Origin: Variovorax sp. KBW07
GTDB lineage: Bacteria > Pseudomonadota > Gammaproteobacteria > Burkholderiales > Burkholderiaceae_C
Direction of reading: 5' to 3'
Assembly: GCF_003852515.1 (NCBI RefSeq)
Contig: NZ_QAJK01000055.1
Coordinates: 1 to 47,126 of the forward strand
Length of the DNA stretch: 47,126 nt
Every line of letters starts with the position of its first letter. The first letter of the stretch is position 1. Positions 1 to 8,694 of this stretch are shown piece by piece. Made by a program: the position numbers and the translations under genes. Below the pieces are notes generated by a model. The model made no database searches. It was not told the origin of the DNA and saw only the letters and a list, made by a program, of their open reading frames with translations.

Positions 1-58
1 GTCAGTCGCACAAGCCCTGAATGAACCCGTCCCCGAACGCAAGCGCCCGTACCGAAAA

Positions 59-937
59 CTAGACAGCCCGCTTGTGCCGCTCGATACAAACGTCAAGCGT
101 TTCAGCACCAGAGCGCTGCCACCAGTCGAGGTTCGAAAAGATCTCGACCTCGCTGAAGCCGGCAAAACCCGCGTCTTCCACCCACCCGCGAATCTTCTTC
201 AACTCGACCACGCCGTCACCCATCATCCCGCGATCGCTCAGCAGGTCGCGCGTCGGAGTCAGCCAGTCGCAGACGTGATACGCCAGCAGCCGTTCACGCC
301 CGGCGCGGGCGATCTGCTGCTGCAGCTTCGGGTCCCACCACACGTGATAGATGTCCAGCGCCACGCCCAGCATGCCGCTCTTGCCTGCGTCGAGTTCGTC
401 GCACACGTCCAGCGCATGTTCCAGCGTGTTGATGCATGCGCGGTCGGCCGCCTGCATCGGGTGCAACGGCTCGATGGCCAGCGGCATGCCGACTTCGCGG
501 GCGTATTCCAGCGATGCCGCGATGCCGTCGCGCACTTCGCCGCGTGCACGGGCGATGTCCTTGTAGGCCGGCTTGCCTTCCAGCGCGCCTGGCAGCGCGC
601 CGACCACCAGCACCACGCAGGGCGCGTTCAGCGTCTTCGCTTCGTCGATGGCACGGCGGTTGTCGTCCAGGGCGACTTTCAGGCCCGGTGCGTCGGCCGC
701 CGGGAAGAAGCCGCCGCGGCAGTAGCCCGAGAGGCCGATGCCGTGCGCCTTCAGCTGCCTGGCCACCTTGTCGAGCCCGACCGCCGCCACCTGGTCGCGC
801 CAGGGGCTGATCGCGCGGATGCCGCGTTCGGCGCATTGGTCGATGATGCGGTCGAGCGGCACTTCGGCGCCCAGTTGCTTGCGCACCGTGGCGGTGTTGA
901 TCGACAGCCAGTCGTGGTTCTGCGAGAAGTCGCGCAT
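59..937 (-). CDS. Sugar phosphate isomerase/epimerase (xylose isomerase-like TIM barrel)
   Basis: A 292-residue protein of the xylose-isomerase-like TIM-barrel family, whose members interconvert sugars, inosose or hydroxy-keto acids using a divalent metal. Candidate metal or catalytic residues lie at strand ends: AIEPLHP (Glu, about 155), GVALDIYHVWWDP (Asp/His, about 192-200), YHVCDW (about 220) and EVEIFS (about 262). It is the last visible gene of the minus-strand operon and follows the DUF993 gene after 8 bases, so the two are almost certainly co-transcribed. The substrate is unknown. Family assignment is firm; the reaction is not. Confidence 0.88.
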   Translation of the reverse strand: MRDFSQNHDWLSINTATVRKQLGAEVPLDRIIDQCAERGIRAISPWRDQVAAVGLDKVARQLKAHGIGLSGYCRGGFFPAADAPGLKVALDDNRRAIDEAKTLNAPCVVLVVGALPGALEGKPAYKDIARARGEVRDGIAASLEYAREVGMPLAIEPLHPMQAADRACINTLEHALDVCDELDAGKSGMLGVALDIYHVWWDPKLQQQIARAGRERLLAYHVCDWLTPTRDLLSDRGMMGDGVVELKKIRGWVEDAGFAGFSEVEIFSNLDWWQRSGAETLDVCIERHKRAV

Positions 938-945
938 GCGTGCTC

Positions 946-2133
946 TCAGTCTTCCACGCCGTGCAGCGCCAGCAGCGTCTTCATGCGCCGCACCGCCAGC
1001 TCCGGCTGCTCCAGCAGGTTGGCCGCATCGGCCAGCCGGAACAGTTCGGCGAAGTGCTGCAGCGAACGCGTGCTCTGCTGGCCGCCCACCATCGTGAAGT
1101 GCTTCTGGTGGCCGTTGAGCCAGGCCATGAACACCACGCCCGTCTTGTAGAAGCGCGTGGGCGCCGCGAAGATGTGGCGCGACAGCGGCACCGTCGGGCC
1201 GAGGATGGCGTGGAACTTCTCGGTGTTGCCCTGGGCCAGCGCGCCCAATGCGGCGCTCGCGGCGGGCGCGATGGCGTCGAAGATGCCCAGCAGCGCGTCG
1301 CTCTTGCCGTGCATCGGCTCGCTGCCGAAACCGTCGCCGGCAATCAGCTCTGCGTAGTTGAAGTCATCGCCTGTGTACATGCGAACGCCCGTCGGAAGAC
1401 GGCGCCGCATCGCGATTTCCTTGTCCTTGTCGAGCAGCGAAATCTTGATGCCGTCGACCTTGTCCGGGTGCGCCGCGATGATGCCGAGCGCGGTGTCCAT
1501 GGCCGCATCGACATCCTTCGTGCCCCAGTAGCCCGCGAGTGCGGGGTCGAACATGTCGCCCAGCCAGTGCAGCACCACGGGCTGCTTCGCCTGGCTCAGG
1601 ATGCGGTCGTACACGCGCTCGTAGTCGGCGGGGCTTTTTGCCACGCGGGCCAGTGCGCGGCTGGCCATCACGATCAGCTTGCCGCCCAGCGCCTCGATGG
1701 CGGCCATCTGCTCTTCGTAGCCGCGGATCACGTCGTCGACGGTCTTCACGTCGTCGAGCTCCAGGTGGTCGGTGCCGCAGCCCGAAGCCACCAGCGCACC
1801 GGGCACGTCCTTGGCGGCATCGAGCGAGCGGCGGATCAGCTCCAGCGATGTGGGCCAGTCCAGGCCCATGCCGCGCTGCGCGGTGTCCATGGCCTCGGCC
1901 ACGCCCAGGCCCAACGAGAACAGGTGGCGGCGGTAGGCGATGGTGGTGTCCCAGTCGACCGCGCATTGCAGCCACGGGTCGATGGCGGCGAGCGGGTCGG
2001 CCACGACGTGCGCGGCCGAGTAGGCGATGCGGTTGAACTTGACGCCCGCATCGGGCTTGACCGGCGCGGTGCCGCGCAGGGCGTAGGGCGCGAGCGCGCC
2101 GCTCGCGGTGGGGAGGGTCAGCGAAAGAGCCAT
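946..2133 (-). CDS. DUF993 family protein (dihydrodipicolinate synthase-like aldolase)
   Basis: A 395-residue protein resembling the DUF993 group of the DHDPS/N-acetylneuraminate lyase superfamily. The stretch VDGIKISLL places Lys230 where the Schiff-base lysine of class I (beta/alpha)8 aldolases sits (VxGxK pattern), so aldol cleavage or dehydration of a keto-acid intermediate is plausible. That is inference. It lies 16 bases downstream of the Gfo/Idh/MocA gene and 8 bases upstream of the isomerase, consistent with successive steps of one degradation pathway. The ATG start near the edge of the upstream gene fits operon spacing. Confidence 0.85.
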   Translation of the reverse strand: MALSLTLPTASGALAPYALRGTAPVKPDAGVKFNRIAYSAAHVVADPLAAIDPWLQCAVDWDTTIAYRRHLFSLGLGVAEAMDTAQRGMGLDWPTSLELIRRSLDAAKDVPGALVASGCGTDHLELDDVKTVDDVIRGYEEQMAAIEALGGKLIVMASRALARVAKSPADYERVYDRILSQAKQPVVLHWLGDMFDPALAGYWGTKDVDAAMDTALGIIAAHPDKVDGIKISLLDKDKEIAMRRRLPTGVRMYTGDDFNYAELIAGDGFGSEPMHGKSDALLGIFDAIAPAASAALGALAQGNTEKFHAILGPTVPLSRHIFAAPTRFYKTGVVFMAWLNGHQKHFTMVGGQQSTRSLQHFAELFRLADAANLLEQPELAVRRMKTLLALHGVED

Positions 2134-2149
2134 GGCTGCCTGCTCTTCC

Positions 2150-3313
2150 TCAGACCTTCAGCGCGGGCACGTCGACCCAGCGCCGGTCTTTCCACGACTC
2201 GAGCGCGGCCTCGACCAGCTGCACGCCCTTGGCACCTTCGGGCAGCGTCCACTTGTAGGGCTCGTTCTCGACCACGTGGCGAATGAAGTGCTCCCACTGG
2301 ATCTTGAAGCCGTTGTCGTAGACCTGCGAGTCCGGAATTTCCTGCCACTGGTCGAAGAAATTCATCATCTGCTTCTCGTCGGGGTTCCACACCGGGCGCG
2401 GCGTGGCCACGCGCGACTGGGCGCGGCAGCTCGACAGGCCGGCAACGGCGGAGCCATCGGTGCCATCGACGTGGAAGGTCACGAGGTCGTCGCGGCGCAC
2501 GCGCGTGACCCAGCTCATGTTGATCTGCGCGATGACCGGCTCGCCGTTGTGGCCCGTCAGTTCGCAGGTGGCGTAGGCCGCGTCGTCGGCGGTGGCCTCG
2601 TACGGCTTGCCGGCTTCGTCCCAGCGCTTGGGAATGTGGGTGGCGCCAATGCACGAGACCGACTTCACCTCGCCGAACAGGTTGTCCAGCACGTAGCGCC
2701 AGTGGCACATCATGTCCAGGATCATGCCGCCGCCGTCTTCCTTGCGGTAGTTCCAGCTGGGGCGCTGGATGGGCTGCAGGTCACCCTCGAACACCCAGTA
2801 GCCGAACTCCAGGCGCACGCTGAGCATGCGGCCGAAGAAGCCGGCGCGGCGCAGCATGTCGAGCTTGCGCAGGCCGGGCAGGAACAGCTTGTCTTGCACC
2901 GCGCCGTGCTTCAGGCCCGAGCCTTCGGCCAGGCGGGCGATTTCGACGGCTTCGTTCAGGTTGGTTGCAATCGGCTTCTCGCAGTAGACATGCTTGCCGG
3001 CGCGGATGGCCTTGGCCAGCAGCGTGGGGCGCATCTGCGTGGTGCCGGCGTCGAAGAAGATGGTGTCTTCCTTGTTCTCCAGCGCCTTGTCGAGGTCGGT
3101 GCCCCAGCGCGAGATGTTGTGGGCCTTGGCGAGCGCTTCCATCTTCTCGGCATTGCGGCCGATGAGGATCGGGTCGGGCATGACCTTGTCGCCGTTCGAC
3201 AGCGTCACGCCGCCTTGCGCACGAATCGCGCAGATGGAGCGGATCAGATGCTGGTTCATGCCCATGCGGCCGGTGACGCCGTGCATGATGATTCCGAGAC
3301 GTTGGGTGGCCAT
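2150..3313 (-). CDS. Gfo/Idh/MocA family NAD(P)-dependent oxidoreductase
   Basis: A 387-residue oxidoreductase. The N-terminal Rossmann fold has the glycine-rich turn HGVTGRMG (about residues 11-18), and the family EKP motif is present in YCEKPIAT (about 121), where Lys usually acts in catalysis. The reading frame is open 52 codons further upstream, but the ATG at 3313 is chosen: AAGGAAG lies just before it and the nucleotide-binding fold begins at once. It probably oxidises a hydroxyl of a sugar-like substrate in the operon's pathway. Substrate unknown. Confidence 0.9.
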   Translation of the reverse strand: MATQRLGIIMHGVTGRMGMNQHLIRSICAIRAQGGVTLSNGDKVMPDPILIGRNAEKMEALAKAHNISRWGTDLDKALENKEDTIFFDAGTTQMRPTLLAKAIRAGKHVYCEKPIATNLNEAVEIARLAEGSGLKHGAVQDKLFLPGLRKLDMLRRAGFFGRMLSVRLEFGYWVFEGDLQPIQRPSWNYRKEDGGGMILDMMCHWRYVLDNLFGEVKSVSCIGATHIPKRWDEAGKPYEATADDAAYATCELTGHNGEPVIAQINMSWVTRVRRDDLVTFHVDGTDGSAVAGLSSCRAQSRVATPRPVWNPDEKQMMNFFDQWQEIPDSQVYDNGFKIQWEHFIRHVVENEPYKWTLPEGAKGVQLVEAALESWKDRRWVDVPALKV

Positions 3314-3368
3314 CGTTTTCTTCCTTGAGATGCGAGAGAGAGACAGAGAGAGGAATCGAAGCGGTGCT

Positions 3369-4799
3369 TCAGTAGACGGAACGCATGGCGTCCCACGAAA
3401 TGCCGGCGCCGGGTTTGCCGGTGGCAAAGCCGGGCGCGGTGGCAAGCGAGGACAGGTCGAGCTGTCCATCGCGGATGGCGAGGCGCACTGCGCCGTCGCT
3501 CAGTTCGTACAGGCCCGGATGGGCACGCAGCAGCGCCTGCTGCTCGGCCTCGGGCGCGGCCGCAAGGCCGTTGACGTAGTGATGGCCGTTGCGCTCCACA
3601 TGCGAGAGCCCGAGCCAGGCGACCAGTGCCAGGTCTTGCTGCACGCCGATGCCGGCCTGCATGGTCAGGTCTTCGCCCGAGAGGAAATAGCGCGAGGTGT
3701 TTGCCGCCGCGTTCCACTGCGCGCAGCGCGCCGCGTTGACGACCGACTTGTAGAAGCCCTTGCAGCTCTTGCTCGACACGCCGGTGTAGCCCAGCGCACG
3801 GGCCTGCACGAAGGCGTCGAGCGTGGCGTCCGATTCGTCGATGAGCAGGGGAATGCGCTTGCCCAGTGCGGACACGTCGCGCTGCAGGGCCGCGTCGCGG
3901 CGGATCGGCTGTTCGACGAAGACGGTCTTCTGCGCCAGCTTCCACAGCACGGGCGTGGACAGCATGCGGTCCAGGAAGACGGCGAATTCATCGGCATCGG
4001 CGTACTGCTCGTTGCCATCCAGCGTGACCAGCTGGGCGTGGCCGTCGATCACGTGGGCGATGCGCTGGAGCCGGTCGATGTCTTGCGCGGTGTTCCCGCA
4101 GAGCTTCAGCTTGAAGTGCGTGAGGCCGTAGCGGCGCACGGCTGCGGCCAGCGTGGCGGGCATGCCGTCAGCGGGCGCGTCGGGCAGCGCATCGCCGTCG
4201 TCGATGGCATCGGCCAGGCCGACGGTGTGGCGCGCCGCGATGCGCGCGCGCGGTGAGTGGCTGGCCAGGAACGCGGGCATGTCGAAACCGCCAAGGTCGT
4301 CGGCCAGGCCGCTGCCGGCGATGTCGATGCCGCTCAGGTTGCCGCTCATCGCCGTGGCAAAGCCCACGCCGGCATGCAGGCACAGCGCATCGAGCAGCGC
4401 GCGGTCGATCAGCGCGGGGCCATAGCTCGCCACCAGCGGCTGCAGGCCCTTGGCCTTGGCGCGCGCCTGCAGCGCGGCGTAGTTCGAGGCGAAGTGGGTC
4501 CACGCGGTCTGCGCATCGGGCTCGGCGGTGTAGGCCTCGCGCGCATCGCGCAGGGCGAATCGCAACTGCTCGAAGTTCTGCTCATGGGTGAGCGCCGGGT
4601 TCTTGTCGAACCACTTGGGCACCATCATTTCCGCCGCGCAGCCTTCGGCCGTGCGCCCGTCCGCCGTGCGGATGCGGGCCTTCACGTAGACCTGCGGGCA
4701 GGCCGTGACGGTGGCTGCGCCGAAGCGGAACGGCAGCCGCAGCGTGACGTTGCGCTCGGCGAAGCGAATCTCTTCGACGTGAAAGCGGGTGGCATCCAT
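3369..4799 (-). CDS. Enolase-superfamily protein (mandelate racemase / muconate lactonizing enzyme type)
   Basis: A 476-residue member of the enolase superfamily, which abstracts a proton alpha to a carboxylate to racemise, dehydrate or cycloisomerise acids. The KxK motif is in HFKLKLCG (Lys230, Lys232). Metal ligands appear as DGN (Asp261), VEQP (Glu296) and IDES (Asp321/Glu322), and a second Lys-rich site is VSSKSCKG (344-347). It is longer than the usual 350-400 residues, with extra sequence between the capping domain and the barrel (about 90-215). The gene lies 9 bases after the ABC ATPase gene. A sugar-acid dehydratase role is inferred. Confidence 0.82.
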   Translation of the reverse strand: MDATRFHVEEIRFAERNVTLRLPFRFGAATVTACPQVYVKARIRTADGRTAEGCAAEMMVPKWFDKNPALTHEQNFEQLRFALRDAREAYTAEPDAQTAWTHFASNYAALQARAKAKGLQPLVASYGPALIDRALLDALCLHAGVGFATAMSGNLSGIDIAGSGLADDLGGFDMPAFLASHSPRARIAARHTVGLADAIDDGDALPDAPADGMPATLAAAVRRYGLTHFKLKLCGNTAQDIDRLQRIAHVIDGHAQLVTLDGNEQYADADEFAVFLDRMLSTPVLWKLAQKTVFVEQPIRRDAALQRDVSALGKRIPLLIDESDATLDAFVQARALGYTGVSSKSCKGFYKSVVNAARCAQWNAAANTSRYFLSGEDLTMQAGIGVQQDLALVAWLGLSHVERNGHHYVNGLAAAPEAEQQALLRAHPGLYELSDGAVRLAIRDGQLDLSSLATAPGFATGKPGAGISWDAMRSVY

Positions 4800-4808
4800 G
4801 GGGCGCTT

Positions 4809-5588
4809 TCAGTGGTCCAGGATGCCCTGCGAGAAGAAGTGCGCGCGCACGAGCTTCGTGTACGCGCCGAACTCGGCCGAAGCCATCATGTCGAGCGTGC
4901 GCGGGCGCGGCAGCTCGATGTCGTACACCGCCGCGATGGAGCCAGGCCGCTCGCTCATGACGATCACGCGGTCCGACAGGAAGATGGCTTCGGGAATGCT
5001 GTGGGTGATGAGCATCACGGTCTTCTTGGAGGCCATCCAGATGCGCTGCAGCTCGAGGTTCATCTTCTCGCGCGTCATTGCGTCGAGCGCGCCGAAGGGC
5101 TCGTCCATCAGCAGCACGGACGGATCGTGCAGCAGCGCGCGGCAGATCGATGCGCGTTGCTGCATGCCGCCCGACAGCTGCCACGGGTATTTGCCCTCGA
5201 AGCCTTTCAGGCCGGCCATGGCCATCAGTTCGCGTGCCCGTGCTTGCGACGCGGCCTTGGGCATGTGGCGCATTTCCGCCTGCAGCAGGATGTTGTCTTC
5301 CACGCTGCGCCAGGGCAGCAGCACGGCGCTCTGGAACACGATGCCCACGTCTTTCTGCGGACCGTCGATGGGCTTGCCTGCCAGCGTGAGGCTGCCGCCG
5401 CTGATGGGCAGCAGGCCCGCCACCATCTTGAGCAGCGTGCTCTTGCCGCAGCCCGACGGGCCGACGACCGAGACGAACTCGCCTTCGCGGATGGCGAAAT
5501 CGAGCGGCTTGAGCGACTCGACCGGGCCGTCCTTGCTCTTGTACGTTTTCGAGACGCCGCGCGCTTCGATCAGGTTGACTTGGGACAT
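4809..5588 (-). CDS. ABC transporter ATP-binding protein (nitrate/sulfonate/taurine type)
   Basis: A 259-residue ATPase that energises the importer encoded by the two upstream genes. All ABC motifs are present: Walker A GPSGCGKST (43-51), Q-loop Gln86 in FQSAVLLPW, signature LSGGMQQR (138-145), Walker B VLLMDEP (158-164) and the H-loop His196. Sequence is closest to the SsuB/TauB/ThiZ branch, which pairs with NMT1-type binding proteins, matching the neighbours. The start is the ATG at 5588. Confidence 0.94.
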   Translation of the reverse strand: MSQVNLIEARGVSKTYKSKDGPVESLKPLDFAIREGEFVSVVGPSGCGKSTLLKMVAGLLPISGGSLTLAGKPIDGPQKDVGIVFQSAVLLPWRSVEDNILLQAEMRHMPKAASQARARELMAMAGLKGFEGKYPWQLSGGMQQRASICRALLHDPSVLLMDEPFGALDAMTREKMNLELQRIWMASKKTVMLITHSIPEAIFLSDRVIVMSERPGSIAAVYDIELPRPRTLDMMASAEFGAYTKLVRAHFFSQGILDH

Positions 5589-5663
5589 GGAGTGCGTGAA
5601 AGGTGGCAGCAGCGAGCGCGCGGATTCTTCGGGAGCGATCAGGAGATCAGAGCGATGAGGCGA

Positions 5664-6677
5664 TCAGTTCGGCAGGAAGTCGAGCGTGACGTAGTCCTCG
5701 GGCTTGCCACGCGTGGAGGCGTCCATGCCGCCGTACTGCACCAGCAGGTCGAGCGAGTCGCTGACGTTCTTCATGGTCACGCGGTAGGGGCGCTGGTTGG
5801 CCGTTTCCTTGGTGTGATACAGCGCCACGCTCTGCTTCATGCCGACGATCAGCGTGTCGCGCACGCCGGCCTTGGGGTTGGCCTTGAGCATGTCGTCGAC
5901 GGCGGCGTCGGGGCTCTTCTCGGCGGCTTCGGCGGCCTTGGTCGAGGCGCGCATGAAGCGCTTCACCAGGTCGGGGTTCTCGGTCAGCAGGTTCTTGTTG
6001 GTGATGATCCCGGAGCTGATCTGGTTGACGCCCGAGTCGGCGAAGCGGATCGGCGTCACGGGCTTGCCGGTGGCGTCCTGCAGCTTGATGGCCTGGTCCA
6101 TCACGTAGCCCAGCAGCAGGTCGGCCTGGCCGTTGGTGACGGCATTGAGCTTGGTCTGGCCGTCGCCCGAGACGATCTTCACCTGGTCGGGCTTGATGTT
6201 GTTGACCTTCAGGAACAGCGGCCACATCTGCGACATCGAATCGCCGGGCGTCACGGCCACGGTCTTGCCGATGATGTCCTTGGGCGTCTTGATGTTCTTC
6301 TCGGTGAAGCCCATGACCGACATCGGGCTCACCTGGAACAGCACACCTGTCGACTTGAGCGGCGCGCCCTTGGCGGCGGCCTTGATCATGGTGGTGACGT
6401 CGATGTAGCCGAAGGTGGCCGATTTGGCGGCCACCGCCTGCGCGGTGACGGCGGAGCCGCGGCCTTCCTGGATGTCGAGGTCGATGCCTTCCTCGGCATA
6501 GAAGCCTTTTTCCTTGCCGAGGAAGAAGGGCGCGTGCTCGCTGTACAGGTACCAGTTGAGCATCAGCGTGACCTTGTCCTTGGGCTTGTCGCCCTGGGCA
6601 TGGGCGGGCGCAACGGCAAGGGCAGTGAGTGCCGCAACGGCCGAGATGGCGAGCAGCGAGGGAAGCAGTTTCTTCAT
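5664..6677 (-). CDS. ABC transporter substrate-binding protein, NMT1/THI5-like
   Basis: A periplasmic binding protein of 337 residues. The start used is the ATG at 6677, preceded by GGAGACAAG. The protein opens with a signal peptide (MKKLLPSLLAISAVAALTAL, then cleavage after AHA). The mature part has the NMT1 pattern: KVTLMLNWYLYSEHAPFFLG followed by GFYAEEGIDLDI. Relatives bind pyrimidine precursors, sulfonates, nitrate or small aromatic acids. It lies between permease and ATPase genes, so it is the recognition subunit of this importer. The ligand cannot be read from sequence. Confidence 0.92.
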   Translation of the reverse strand: MKKLLPSLLAISAVAALTALAVAPAHAQGDKPKDKVTLMLNWYLYSEHAPFFLGKEKGFYAEEGIDLDIQEGRGSAVTAQAVAAKSATFGYIDVTTMIKAAAKGAPLKSTGVLFQVSPMSVMGFTEKNIKTPKDIIGKTVAVTPGDSMSQMWPLFLKVNNIKPDQVKIVSGDGQTKLNAVTNGQADLLLGYVMDQAIKLQDATGKPVTPIRFADSGVNQISSGIITNKNLLTENPDLVKRFMRASTKAAEAAEKSPDAAVDDMLKANPKAGVRDTLIVGMKQSVALYHTKETANQRPYRVTMKNVSDSLDLLVQYGGMDASTRGKPEDYVTLDFLPN

Positions 6678-6724
6678 GGTCTTGTCTCCGGGAGTTTTGT
6701 TGATATGCAGAAGGAACCAGGAAC

Positions 6725-7498
6725 TCAGTGCACGTGGCGCTGCGAGGCGTGCCACGGAATCATCACGCGCTCGACCAGGTCGACCGCGACAAAAAGGATC
6801 ACGCCGATGCTCGACAGCACCACCAGCGCAGCGAACATCAGCGGCAGGTCGAAGTTGCCGTTGGCCACTTGCAGCACATAGCCGATGCCCGAGTTGGAGC
6901 CGACGAATTCACCGACCACCGCGCCCACCACGGCCAGCGTGACCGACACCTTCAGGCCGCTGAAGATCTGTGGCAGGGCCTGCGGCAGGCTGATCTTGAA
7001 GAAGGTCTGCAGGCGGCTCGCGCCCATCGAGCGCGACAGGTCGAGCATGTCGGGCTCGACCGACTTGAAGCCCATCACGGTCGACACCACCACCGGGAAA
7101 AAGCCGAGCAGGAAGGCGCTGATCACCTTCGGGAAGATGCCGAAGCCGAACCACACCACGAACAACGGCGCGATGGCCACCTTGGGGATGCTCTGCGAGA
7201 ACACCAGCAGCGGGTACACGTACGACTCGACGACGCGCGAGTACGCAATGACCATGGCCATCGGAATGCCGATGAGGATCGTCAGGCCGAAGCCGCCCAG
7301 CGTGGCGAGCGTGGTCTTCCAGCTTTCGCTCAGCAGGCGCGGCCATTCGGCGACGAGCTGCTTGACCACTTCCCACGGCGGCGGAATCAGGTAGGCCGGA
7401 ATCTTGAACAGGCGGATCGCCAGGTCCCACAGCACCAGCAACAACAGGATCAGGATGAACGGCCGCAGTGCGGGAGAGAGCAGGAGCTTGCGGAGCAT
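6725..7498 (-). CDS. ABC transporter permease (BPD_transp_1, nitrate/sulfonate type)
   Basis: A 257-residue inner-membrane permease with about six hydrophobic segments, the first at residues 12-30. The cytoplasmic EAA-like coupling loop is recognisable in LDLSRSMGASRLQTFFKISLPQALPQI (about 150-178). It belongs to the SsuC/TauC-like group and is expected to act as a homodimer with the downstream ATPase. The gene lies 40 bases after the Bug-type binding protein gene and 47 bases before the NMT1-type one. Confidence 0.93.
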   Translation of the reverse strand: MLRKLLLSPALRPFILILLLLVLWDLAIRLFKIPAYLIPPPWEVVKQLVAEWPRLLSESWKTTLATLGGFGLTILIGIPMAMVIAYSRVVESYVYPLLVFSQSIPKVAIAPLFVVWFGFGIFPKVISAFLLGFFPVVVSTVMGFKSVEPDMLDLSRSMGASRLQTFFKISLPQALPQIFSGLKVSVTLAVVGAVVGEFVGSNSGIGYVLQVANGNFDLPLMFAALVVLSSIGVILFVAVDLVERVMIPWHASQRHVH

Positions 7499-7538
7499 GG
7501 CGGCGACCCGGGGCTTTCTTGGCTGGCTTGCGTGTTGT

Positions 7539-8531
7539 TTACTGCTGGACCGACAGGCCGGCGGCCTTCACGAGCTGGGCGTTGCTGGCGATCTCGTCCT
7601 TGATGTAGGCGTCGAACTGCTCGGGCTTGAGCGTCCAGGCGTCGGCGCCGAGCTTGAGGAAGCGCTCCTTCACCTCGGGCGAGGCCAGGGCCTTGGCCAC
7701 TTCGTCGTGCAGGCGGTTGACGATGTCGCGCGGGGTCTTGGCGGGCGCCATCATTCCGATCCAGAAGTTGAACTCGGAGCCGGGCACGCCGGCCTCGGTG
7801 GTGGTGGGCACATGGGGCAGGGCGGCGGCGCGCTTGGGCGAACCGACGGCCAGCGCCAGCAGCTGGCCTTCCTTGATCTGGCCGATGACCGGGGCAATGG
7901 GCGAGAAGTAGTAGTCGACGCGGCCCGAGAGCACCTCGGTCACGGCCTCGCCCGATCCCTTGAAGGGAATGTTGGTGGCATCGATTTTTGCGGCCATCTT
8001 GAACTTCTCGGCGTTCAGGTGCGTGGCGCTGCCCTGGCCGGCCGAGGCGAAGTTCATGCTGCCGGGCTTGGCGCGCGCGGCGGCCAGCAACTGCGGCAGC
8101 GTCTTGATGTTCTTCGTGGGCGAGATGACCAGCGCGTTGGGCAGCGACGAGATCGGCGTGACGCCAGCGAAGTCGTGCACCGTGTCGAACGGCAGCTTGG
8201 CGAAGGTCGAAGGGCTCACCGTGTGCGACGACGAATGGATCATGACCGTGTAGCCGTCGGGCGCGGCCGTGGCCACCGCCTGCTGGCCGATGGTGCCGCT
8301 GGCGCCGCCGCGGTTGTCGATCACCAGCACCTGGCCCATGCTGGTGCCCATCTTGTCGGCGATGGCGCGGGCAATGATGTCGGTGGTGCTGCCCGCCGCG
8401 AACGGAACGATCACGCGGATCGGCTTGGTGGGGTAGCCGTTCTGCGCGAAGGCCTGGCCCGGCAGCAGGGCGGCCAGGCTGGTGAGCGCCGCGAGTGCGG
8501 TCACGGCGGTGGTGCGTGCAAGTTGCTTCAT
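7539..8531 (-). CDS. Bug-family (tripartite tricarboxylate transporter type) substrate-binding protein
   Basis: A 330-residue secreted binding protein. The chosen ATG at 8531 begins a clear signal peptide (MKQLARTTAVTALAALTSL, cleavage near GQAFA). The mature N terminus YPTKPIRVIVPFAAGSTTDI is the Bug-family hallmark. The usual TctA/TctB membrane partners are absent; instead the gene leads an operon for a different ABC importer with its own binding protein. Orphan Bug proteins are common in Burkholderiales, and some act as periplasmic sensors. It is the first gene after the promoter/operator at 8572-8591. Confidence 0.92.
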   Translation of the reverse strand: MKQLARTTAVTALAALTSLAALLPGQAFAQNGYPTKPIRVIVPFAAGSTTDIIARAIADKMGTSMGQVLVIDNRGGASGTIGQQAVATAAPDGYTVMIHSSSHTVSPSTFAKLPFDTVHDFAGVTPISSLPNALVISPTKNIKTLPQLLAAARAKPGSMNFASAGQGSATHLNAEKFKMAAKIDATNIPFKGSGEAVTEVLSGRVDYYFSPIAPVIGQIKEGQLLALAVGSPKRAAALPHVPTTTEAGVPGSEFNFWIGMMAPAKTPRDIVNRLHDEVAKALASPEVKERFLKLGADAWTLKPEQFDAYIKDEIASNAQLVKAAGLSVQQ

Positions 8532-8571
8532 GGATGTCTCCGCGCGGTCGGGCCGCTTTCTTGGTTCGATC

Positions 8572-8591
8572 AATTCACCAATAAGTGAATT
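8572..8591. promoter_or_regulatory. Candidate TetR operator in front of the catabolic operon
   Basis: Perfect inverted repeat AATTCAC - CAATAA - GTGAATT, 40 bases upstream of the Bug gene start. A related sequence lies just upstream of the tetR start (9370-9390). Aligned on CCAAT, the two sites agree at 15 of 20 positions. The natural reading is one regulator binding both sites. Confidence 0.6.
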
Positions 8592-8694
8592 AGCGATTTT
8601 AGAAAGGCCCGCGCCGCAGCGTCAACCGCCGTTGCCTAGTAAATACCCGAGGGGGAGAGGGAGGCGCCGGAAGGCGCCGAAGCGGCCTGCCGGC

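Noticed and set aside
1-58. Left window edge
   Set aside because: No gene end, promoter or repeat could be supported in these 58 bases.
4257-6881. An 874-codon plus-strand frame across the enolase-like, ATPase and binding-protein genes
   Set aside because: Same codon-bias effect; the minus-strand genes have complete motifs and operon spacing.
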